10,761 bases of DNA from Burkholderiaceae bacterium (GTDB lineage Bacteria > Pseudomonadota > Gammaproteobacteria > Burkholderiales > Burkholderiaceae), in NCBI GenBank assembly GCA_947380285.1, contig CANCQD010000081.1:1-10761 (forward strand), written 5' to 3'. Below are positions 5,215 to 10,761 of the stretch, one piece after another (position 1 is the stretch's first letter; each line of letters starts with the position of its first letter). Position numbers and translations under genes: made by a program. Below the pieces are notes generated by a model. The model did no database searches, was not told where the DNA came from, and saw only the letters and a list, made by a program, of their open reading frames with translations.

Positions 5215-8103
5215 ATGTTCAAAATATTTTCTAGCGATCCCGTGCATGACCCAGTCAACAAGCAAGCACCTGCGACTGAAATTAAAAAAACTACCTGCTA
5301 TATGTGCGCCTGTCGTTGCGGCATTCGGGCACACCTTAGAGATGGTAAATTGGTTTATATCGATGGCAATCCTGAGCATCCACTGAATCAAGGCGTGATA
5401 TGCGCCAAAGGTTCTTCAGGAATCATGAAGCAAAATTCTCCGGCACGCATCACGCAACCACTCCTACGTAAGGCGGGAAGCGAAAGAGGCAATGGTGAAT
5501 TTGAACCTATAAGCTGGGAAAAAGCATTTGAGATTCTGACTGAACGTCTTGCCAAAATCCGCTCTACTGACCCCAAGAAATTTGCACTCTTTACTGGTCG
5601 CGACCAGATGCAAGCGCTTACTGGTTTATTTGCAAGGCAGTTTGGAACGCCTAACTATGCAGCTCATGGAGGATTTTGCTCCGTAAACATGGCTGCAGGA
5701 ATGATTTATACAATTGGCGGCAGCTTCTGGGAGTTTGGCGGTCCGGACCTAGATCAAGCCAAGTTATTTGTCATGATTGGCACAGCCGAAGATCACCATA
5801 GCAATCCAATGAAGATTGCTTTATCTAAATTCAAACGGGCTGGTGGTCGTTTTATCTCAATCAACCCAGTGAGAACTGGATATTCCGCGATTGCAGATGA
5901 GTGGATTCCAATTAAGCCTGGAACTGATGGCGCACTCTTCATGGCTTTGATGCATGAGTTAATTCGTCTTGAGAAATACGATGCACCTTTCCTCAAACGT
6001 TTTAGCAACTCTGCTCAATTGGTATGCATGGACTCAGGTCCAGAAGAAGGTTTGTTCTTGTATGACCCCGACTCCGATCCAATTAATTTAGATTTACCGC
6101 ATAACAAATATATTTGGGATGAAAAATCCCAAAGTGCTAAACCCTGTTTTGCTCAAGGCACATCACCCGCTCTACTAGGTGAATATGTGATGGGTCCAGG
6201 ACCTCATCAAGGAAAGAAAGTAGTTCCTTCATTTGAGCTACTGAAGCGACAAGTAAGCGAGACAACGCCAGAATGGGCTGCTGCTATTACAAGCATTCCA
6301 GCAGAACGCATTCGCAAGCTTGCTCTTGAGATGGCAGACACCGCATTTGGACAAGAATTTGAGTTACCAATTCAGTGGTCAGATTCATGGGGTGAAAAGC
6401 ATGACTCTGTCACAGGCAGACCAGTTGCGTTCCATGCAATGCGTGGTTTATCAGCTCACTCAAATGGATTCCAAACTACTCGCGGTTTAGCGGTACTCAT
6501 GTCTTTGCTAGGAACCATTGATCGTCCGGGCGGATTTAGACATAAGGCGCCTTACCCACGTCAGGTGCCACCGAATGCAAAGCCACCCTCTTCTGAGAAT
6601 GATATTAAGCCTAATACGCCTCTAGCTAAACCACCATTGGGATGGCCAACACAACCAGAGGACTTGGCATTAGATTCTGATGGGAAGCCACTGCGTATTG
6701 ATAAAGCCTATTCTTGGGAACACCCTTTAGCAGCTCATGGATTGATGCACAACGTCATTACCAATGCAGTTAAGGGTGACCCCTATTCAATTGATACGCT
6801 CATGATCTTCATGGCGAATATGTCATGGAATTCCACCATGAATACGATGGAAGTTCGTGAACACCTCAATGCCAAAAATGATGATGGTGAGTTCAAGATT
6901 CCATTCTTAGTAGTATGCGATGCATTCCAATCTGAAATGGTGGACTTTGCTGATTTAGTTCTTCCAGACACTACTTATCTCGAGCGTCACGACGTAATGA
7001 GTATGCTCGACAGACCCATTTCTGAATTTGATGGTCCTGTTGATTCTGTTCGCATCCCCGTTCTCGAGCCATTAGGCGAATGCAAACCTTTTCAGGAGGT
7101 TTTAATAGAACTGGCTTCGCGCTTAAAGTTTCCCGCATTTACTACGCCAGAGGGGGATCGTAAGTTTAAAGACTACCCCGACTTTATTACTCGCTTCCAG
7201 ACAACTCCTGATTCAGGAATTGGGTTCTTAAGCGGCTGGCGGGGTAAGGATGGAGATAAACCTCTGCGCGGTGAACCGAACCCCAATCAGTGGCAAAAAT
7301 ATGCTGAGAATAATTGCGTGCATCAATATCATATGCCGCCAGAGCATCAATACATGCGCAACTGGAACAAAGGATATTTAGACTTCTCCAAAGAAAATGC
7401 GTTAAGACAGAAGAATGATCCGATCATGATCGCGATCTACTCAGACATATTGCAACGCTTTAGATTAGCTGCGACCGGTAAACGTCCTGGTGCGCAACCA
7501 CCAGAGCACTTGAAAGCACGCATCTACAAATACTTTGATCCACTCCCTTTTTGGTATCCACCCCTTGAAGATGAGGCAACTGACCTTACTAAATTTACCT
7601 TGAATGCAATTACTCAGCGGCCAATGGCGATGTACCACTCATGGGACTCACAAAACGCTTGGTTAAGACAAATTCACAGCCATAACTATCTCTACGTTAA
7701 TACTGCGACAGCACTCAAAAGTGGAATTACAGATGGTGCATGGATGTGGATTGAGTCTCAGTGGGGCAAAGTTAGATGCATGGCAAGACATTCGGAAGCT
7801 GTGGACCCTGGAACGGTGTGGACATGGAATGCTATCGGTAAGGCAGAGTCTGCATGGAGTCTAACTAGTGATGCAGATGAATCCAAAAAAGGTTTTCTAC
7901 TAAACCACCTCATCTCAGAGGAGCTTCCGTTAGGAGGTTTTACTGTTAGCAACTCTGATCCAATTACCGGCCAAGCGGGTTGGTATGACGTCAGAGTAAG
8001 GCTGGCACCAGCAGACGAAAATGAACCAAAAGAAACCTGGCCGCAAGTAAAGGCATTTGAAGTTCCTGGAATGGCCCTCAAAAAATCGGGGGAGACAAAA
8101 TGA
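5215..8103 (+). CDS. soeA: Molybdopterin catalytic subunit of cytoplasmic sulfite dehydrogenase (SoeA-like)
   Basis: This 962-residue protein is a DMSO-reductase-family catalytic subunit. An N-terminal [4Fe-4S] site is formed by Cys28, Cys31, Cys35 and Cys63 (TCYMCACRCG and GVICAKG). The predicted molybdenum ligand is Cys155 in HGGFCSVNMAAG. The C-terminal dinucleotide-binding domain starts near residue 795 (AMYHSWDSQNAWLRQIHSHN). No twin-arginine signal precedes the first cysteine, so the protein should stay in the cytoplasm, the trait that sets SoeABC apart from periplasmic relatives such as PsrA or PhsA. SoeA oxidises sulfite to sulfate and passes electrons through SoeB and SoeC to quinone. 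The ATG at 5215 has GAGAAGG (5206-5212) very close upstream and lies 11 bases after the pta stop. The gene overlaps soeB by ATGA. The assignment rests on the subunit set, the missing signal and organosulfonate genes nearby; an uncharacterised polysulfide or thiosulfate reductase is less likely. Confidence 0.85.
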   Translation: MFKIFSSDPVHDPVNKQAPATEIKKTTCYMCACRCGIRAHLRDGKLVYIDGNPEHPLNQGVICAKGSSGIMKQNSPARITQPLLRKAGSERGNGEFEPISWEKAFEILTERLAKIRSTDPKKFALFTGRDQMQALTGLFARQFGTPNYAAHGGFCSVNMAAGMIYTIGGSFWEFGGPDLDQAKLFVMIGTAEDHHSNPMKIALSKFKRAGGRFISINPVRTGYSAIADEWIPIKPGTDGALFMALMHELIRLEKYDAPFLKRFSNSAQLVCMDSGPEEGLFLYDPDSDPINLDLPHNKYIWDEKSQSAKPCFAQGTSPALLGEYVMGPGPHQGKKVVPSFELLKRQVSETTPEWAAAITSIPAERIRKLALEMADTAFGQEFELPIQWSDSWGEKHDSVTGRPVAFHAMRGLSAHSNGFQTTRGLAVLMSLLGTIDRPGGFRHKAPYPRQVPPNAKPPSSENDIKPNTPLAKPPLGWPTQPEDLALDSDGKPLRIDKAYSWEHPLAAHGLMHNVITNAVKGDPYSIDTLMIFMANMSWNSTMNTMEVREHLNAKNDDGEFKIPFLVVCDAFQSEMVDFADLVLPDTTYLERHDVMSMLDRPISEFDGPVDSVRIPVLEPLGECKPFQEVLIELASRLKFPAFTTPEGDRKFKDYPDFITRFQTTPDSGIGFLSGWRGKDGDKPLRGEPNPNQWQKYAENNCVHQYHMPPEHQYMRNWNKGYLDFSKENALRQKNDPIMIAIYSDILQRFRLAATGKRPGAQPPEHLKARIYKYFDPLPFWYPPLEDEATDLTKFTLNAITQRPMAMYHSWDSQNAWLRQIHSHNYLYVNTATALKSGITDGAWMWIESQWGKVRCMARHSEAVDPGTVWTWNAIGKAESAWSLTSDADESKKGFLLNHLISEELPLGGFTVSNSDPITGQAGWYDVRVRLAPADENEPKETWPQVKAFEVPGMALKKSGETK
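8088..8094 (+). promoter_or_regulatory. Strong ribosome binding site of soeB inside soeA
   Basis: GGGGGAG ends 5 bases before the soeB ATG at 8100 and lies within the last codons of soeA. Together with the ATGA stop/start overlap, it indicates coupled but efficient translation of the iron-sulfur subunit. Confidence 0.7.
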
Positions 8104-8759
8104 GTAAACAAAATAAACAATTAGCCCTCGTTATTGATCTCAATGTTTGCGTGGGGTGCCATGCATGTGTCACTTCATGCAAAGAATGGAATACCTCTGG
8201 GTCAGCAGGCCCACTTACCGACCTCAATGCCTATGGTGCGAGTCCGAGCGGCACTTTTTTCAATCGCGTGCAAACCTTTGAAGCCGGAACATTCCCGAAT
8301 ACCCAAACAGTTCACTTCCCAAAATCGTGTTTGCATTGCGAAGAGCCCCCATGTGTTCCTGTTTGCCCAACCGGTGCAAGCTATAAGCGTAAGGAAGACG
8401 GCATTGTTCTGGTGGACTATGACAAATGCATCGGCTGTAGCTACTGCTCTTGGGCCTGCCCTTATGGCGCTCGAGAACTAGATCAAGAACGTCAGGTCAT
8501 GACCAAATGCACTCTCTGCGTTGATCGAATCTATAGTGAGACACTGCCAGAATCAGAGAGAAAACCTGCTTGTGTTCTCGCCTGCCCTACTAGCGCACGC
8601 ATCTTTGGGGATGTTCATGATCCTGAATCTGCTGCTAGCAAAGCAATAGAGGAGCGCTCAGGGTACGCACTCATGCCCGAATGGGAAACGCAACCTGCCA
8701 ATCACTATTTACCGCGCTCCATTATGGAAACGATTGATGCAGCAAGGAATGACAAATAA
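8100..8759 (+). CDS. soeB: Four-cluster iron-sulfur electron-transfer subunit (SoeB-like)
   Basis: This 219-residue ferredoxin-like subunit of the DmsB/PhsB/SoeB type has sixteen cysteines in four sets: 17/20/23/27, 77/80/85/89, 110/113/116/120 and 137/140/158/162. By family precedent the sets interleave to hold four [4Fe-4S] clusters. It has no signal sequence, consistent with a cytoplasmic complex. It would carry electrons from the molybdenum site of SoeA to the membrane anchor. Its ATG overlaps the soeA stop, and its TAA shares one base with the soeC ATG, so the three subunits are translationally linked in the usual A-B-C order. All four sets are intact, without the Trp replacement seen in some DmsB-like nitrate reductase subunits. 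The fold is certain, and the Soe name follows from the complex. Confidence 0.9.
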   Translation: MSKQNKQLALVIDLNVCVGCHACVTSCKEWNTSGSAGPLTDLNAYGASPSGTFFNRVQTFEAGTFPNTQTVHFPKSCLHCEEPPCVPVCPTGASYKRKEDGIVLVDYDKCIGCSYCSWACPYGARELDQERQVMTKCTLCVDRIYSETLPESERKPACVLACPTSARIFGDVHDPESAASKAIEERSGYALMPEWETQPANHYLPRSIMETIDAARNDK

Positions 8760-9694
8760 TGCGACCACAATTTTCAATTATCTTTTTCACGACACTGGCT
8801 GGAATGGCACAAGGTCTGCTATTTTTCCTGGCACTATCGAATCTATATAGCCAAACTACCCCTAATCCATTCCTCACCAATCTTGCACTCCCCATTGCGT
8901 TAGCACTTCTGGGTTTAGGTTTAGTGGCCTCATTCTTTCACTTAGGTCATCCTGAGCGAGCCTGGAGAGCTGCCATGATGTGGAGAACTTCTTGGCTATC
9001 TAGAGAAGTCATTGCTCTACCAGCACTCATGGCAGTAACCGCAGCTATTTATTTTTATGCCTACATTAGCGAAGTGCCGCAATGGTTGTGGCTTGCCCTC
9101 CTTTTCACTACGCTAGCTCTTTGGGTCTGTACAGCAAAGATCTATCAGTGCATTCGTTTTATCCAAGAATGGTCACATCCCTCAACCCTGAGCAACTTCA
9201 TTCTTTTAGGATTGACCTCTGGCCTGATTCTGCTAGAGCTACTCATTGCTTTATGGGGTGATACAACTGCACAGATTATTGATGCGCCATTATCTATAGT
9301 TGCTTTCTTGCTGCTATTCCTGTCTTTTAATCTAAAGCTCTGGATTTGGAGACGCAATCGAGATCTCAAACCAAAATCAAACCTCTCAACTGCTACTGGA
9401 ATTAAAGGTTCCAATATCCGACAGACCTCTATGGGTCTAATGGGCGGTAGTTTTAATACCCGTGAATTCTTTCATCACCAAACCGATCGGGTCATTGCTA
9501 ATTTACGTAAAATTATTTTGCTTTGCGCCTATGTAATACCAATGATATTGATGGCTTACACCATCACCACACCGAGTACCTTGATGATCACTCTGGCGTT
9601 ACTGATTCAGTATCTAGGCTTGCTTGCTGAAAGATGGATGTTCTTTGCAGAGGCAAATCATCCGCAAAATTTGTATTACCAAAGAGTCTCTTAA
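8759..9694 (+). CDS. soeC: DmsC-like membrane anchor subunit (SoeC-like)
   Basis: This 311-residue integral membrane protein has eight predicted hydrophobic helices, roughly at residues 7-29, 41-62, 86-103, 108-127, 145-166, 177-198, 250-270 and 274-293. FFHLGHPERAWRA (59-71) after the second helix and LAERWMFFAEANHPQNLYY (289-307) at the end are typical of the DmsC family. It anchors SoeA-SoeB to the cytoplasmic face of the inner membrane and hands electrons to the quinone pool; the family has no haem. A polar loop of about 50 residues (199-249) separates helices six and seven. The start ATG overlaps the soeB stop as TAATG, with AAGGA (8744-8748) upstream. Eight helices is the usual number for DmsC. 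NrfD/PsrC-type anchors are the alternative, but the C-terminal AERW signature argues for DmsC. Confidence 0.88.
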   Translation: MRPQFSIIFFTTLAGMAQGLLFFLALSNLYSQTTPNPFLTNLALPIALALLGLGLVASFFHLGHPERAWRAAMMWRTSWLSREVIALPALMAVTAAIYFYAYISEVPQWLWLALLFTTLALWVCTAKIYQCIRFIQEWSHPSTLSNFILLGLTSGLILLELLIALWGDTTAQIIDAPLSIVAFLLLFLSFNLKLWIWRRNRDLKPKSNLSTATGIKGSNIRQTSMGLMGGSFNTREFFHHQTDRVIANLRKIILLCAYVIPMILMAYTITTPSTLMITLALLIQYLGLLAERWMFFAEANHPQNLYYQRVS

Positions 9695-9703
9695 GCACGC
9701 CTA

Positions 9704-10279
9704 ATGCCTATGGATCAATTCGCCGAACAACTGATTCATGGCAGAACCCATATTTCACCCAAAAGATTAGGGAATCCAGGTCCTAGTCCTAGCCAAAAAG
9801 AAACCATTCTCTTGGCAGCCAATGCTGCCCCTGATCACGGCAGAATGGTTCCTTGGCGCTTCATTGAGATTCAGGAGAGTAGTCGCCCCGCCCTTGGGGA
9901 GGTATTCCACCAGTGCCTATTAGATCGCGATCAAGGTGCTACGGAGATACAACAGCAAGAGGCGCGCGACAAAGCATCCCGTGGCCCACTACTCCTTTTA
10001 GCTAGTGCAAACTACCGAGACGCAAATGATGACATTAGTAAACAGGAGAAGCTAGTTTCTCTTGGGTGTGCCATTCAGAACATCCTCCTGAGTGCTTATG
10101 CCTTTGGCTTTGGCTCTGGGCTATCAAGCGGCAGGGCACTGCAAAGTGATCGCATCAGAACCTTATTTCAGCTTACCAAGGATGAAGAGCCGATTTGTTT
10201 CATTACGATTGGTACAGTCCAAAAAAATAAGCCCGGTCGTATTCGGCCGAGCTTATCGGATTACCATTCTATTTTTTAA
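9704..10279 (+). CDS. YdjA-like nitroreductase-family flavoprotein
   Basis: This 191-residue protein is a small member of the FMN-dependent nitroreductase family. PDHGRMVPWRF (43-53) matches the YdjA-type signature near the flavin, and the C-terminal part IGTVQKNKPGR (169-179) fits the fold's final strand. These enzymes usually form homodimers and use NAD(P)H to reduce nitro compounds, quinones or unsaturated bonds. The normal Arg-Arg-Ser flavin-phosphate motif near the N-terminus appears here as GRTHIS (13-18), and the WRSG-like segment of E. coli YdjA (recalled, not aligned) reads LSSG (140-143), so flavin binding may be altered. It starts 9 bases after soeC with no clear Shine-Dalgarno (a second in-frame ATG lies at 9710) and closes the rightward unit. 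Its role in sulfonate metabolism is unknown. The family call is firm and the substrate cannot be told. Confidence 0.82.
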   Translation: MPMDQFAEQLIHGRTHISPKRLGNPGPSPSQKETILLAANAAPDHGRMVPWRFIEIQESSRPALGEVFHQCLLDRDQGATEIQQQEARDKASRGPLLLLASANYRDANDDISKQEKLVSLGCAIQNILLSAYAFGFGSGLSSGRALQSDRIRTLFQLTKDEEPICFITIGTVQKNKPGRIRPSLSDYHSIF

Positions 10280-10283
10280 GTAG

Positions 10284-10694
10284 TCACGAGATTACTTCTA
10301 CAGTTTGCTTTTCGATATCAATACGTAGTTTCGCTCCACTGGCGATAGCCTGAGTAATATCGCAATCAAAACCACTCAGCATAGGGATTCCAGCATGCGC
10401 TGCACCTTGGGCCAAAATTGGATTTGCAGCATTAAAAATAATGGCTGATGGGCAAAGGTTTCTAGATTTCATTTCATAGAGCATCCAAGCGCTGGCAACC
10501 CCACCTTTTGCCGCATCCAAAACCAATATCTTGTCTTTATAAGATTGTCCAAATAGCTTATGGGCTGGACGGGAAAAGACCCCCTTAAGGCGGTCTAAGT
10601 CATAGCGAGCTGAAAAGCCGTCAGATGCACTCAGGCATTCACCTTCAATACTCTCACCCTGAGCATGTTTCGCCTGGTAAATTTTTCCACTCAC
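10284..10694 (-). CDS. Aconitase X swivel (small) subunit, DUF126 family
   Basis: This 136-residue protein matches the aconitase X swivel domain. LFGQSYKDKILVLDAAKGGVASAWML covers residues 47-72, and PSAIIFNAANPILAQGAAHAGIPML (82-106) is the typical second half. The Gly/Ser-rich loop, often GSSS-like in characterised members, reads AKGGVASAW, leaving Ser68 as the likely active-site serine. Aconitase X enzymes are dehydratases made of this subunit and a large DUF521-type subunit; characterised ones act on cis-3-hydroxy-L-proline or, in archaea, on phosphomevalonate. The start is GTG at 10694, supported by AGGGAG (10701-10706, minus strand) six bases upstream and by a GTGA overlap with the upstream gene. 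It converges with the nitroreductase gene with only four bases between stops. Its substrate is unknown, and it probably belongs to a separate pathway. Confidence 0.82.
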   Translation of the reverse strand: MSGKIYQAKHAQGESIEGECLSASDGFSARYDLDRLKGVFSRPAHKLFGQSYKDKILVLDAAKGGVASAWMLYEMKSRNLCPSAIIFNAANPILAQGAAHAGIPMLSGFDCDITQAIASGAKLRIDIEKQTVEVIS

Positions 10695-10761
10695 TTTAAT
10701 CTCCCTGTTACAGCGGCTTGAACACAGTCTTCCATAGAAGCTAACATTGGCGTATATCCAT
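10691..10761 (-). CDS. C-terminal end of upstream gene, probably aconitase X large (catalytic) subunit
   Basis: The last 23 codons of a minus-strand reading frame end at TGA (10691-10693), overlapping the GTG of the swivel subunit as GTGA. The visible tail reads GYTPMLASMEDCVQAAVTGR plus LK. The fragment is too short to identify by itself. The four-base overlap with a DUF126 gene and the normal pairing of the two aconitase X subunits make the large DUF521-type subunit the likely identity. The body of the gene lies beyond the right edge. Confidence 0.55.
   Translation of the reverse strand, partial: GYTPMLASMEDCVQAAVTGRLK
10701..10706 (-). promoter_or_regulatory. Ribosome binding site of the swivel subunit (supports its GTG start)
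   Basis: AGGGAG on the minus strand ends 6 bases before the GTG at 10694. It lies within the last codons of the upstream gene and supports the non-ATG start and coupled translation. Confidence 0.65.

Noticed and set aside
7758..8120. Minus-strand frame of 120 codons across the soeA-soeB junction
   Set aside because: It is a shadow of the soeA C-terminal domain; it shows no motif and spans a tight coding overlap.
10228..10277. Possible rho-independent terminator at the end of the nitroreductase gene: AAGC...GCTT stem with GGTCG/CGGCC, then a T6 run
   Set aside because: The stem has internal mismatches and a wobble pair, lies inside the coding sequence, and is separated from the T run (10272-10277) by roughly 18 bases, so it does not meet the usual form.
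1..10761. Mobile elements, CRISPR arrays, tRNA or rRNA genes
   Set aside because: No transposase, direct-repeat array, terminal inverted repeats or structured RNA gene was recognised on either strand; the window is almost wholly coding, and the only sizeable spacer is 3262-3454.

Overview
The window looks like a chromosomal segment of a low-GC member of the Burkholderiales. A Bug-type periplasmic binding protein, an IclR regulator and moderate-to-low GC with AT-rich spacers together suggest a Polynucleobacter-like freshwater bacterium. This assignment is inference from style and gene content; no marker gene is present.

Layout. A divergent promoter region (about 3262-3454) separates two transcription units. 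The minus-strand unit runs leftward: a Bug/TctC-type solute-binding protein (2275-3261), a CoA-acylating aldehyde dehydrogenase resembling sulfoacetaldehyde dehydrogenase SauS (829-2235), and an AMP-forming acyl-CoA ligase resembling sulfoacetate-CoA ligase SauT, cut by the left window edge (1-821). The plus-strand unit runs rightward: an IclR-family regulator (3455-4255), a phosphate acetyl/butyryl transferase (4295-5203), a three-gene cytoplasm-facing molybdenum sulfite dehydrogenase SoeABC (5215-9694), and a small YdjA-like nitroreductase (9704-10279). A convergent minus-strand pair at the right edge encodes a two-subunit aconitase X: the swivel subunit is complete (10284-10694) and only the last codons of the large subunit are present (10691-10761). 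That pair probably belongs to a different operon.

How the genes may work together. The best single explanation is sulfoacetate catabolism. The Bug protein would capture the organosulfonate, SauT would activate it to sulfoacetyl-CoA, and SauS would reduce that to sulfoacetaldehyde. An Xsc enzyme, not in this window, would release sulfite and acetyl phosphate. The phosphotransacetylase would turn acetyl phosphate into acetyl-CoA, and SoeABC would oxidise the sulfite to sulfate in the cytoplasm and feed electrons to quinone. The IclR protein would control both arms from the divergent region, which holds three short inverted repeats overlapping candidate promoter elements. The enzyme families are well supported by motifs. 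The substrate assignment rests on gene combination and needs the flanking DNA, above all xsc, to confirm it.
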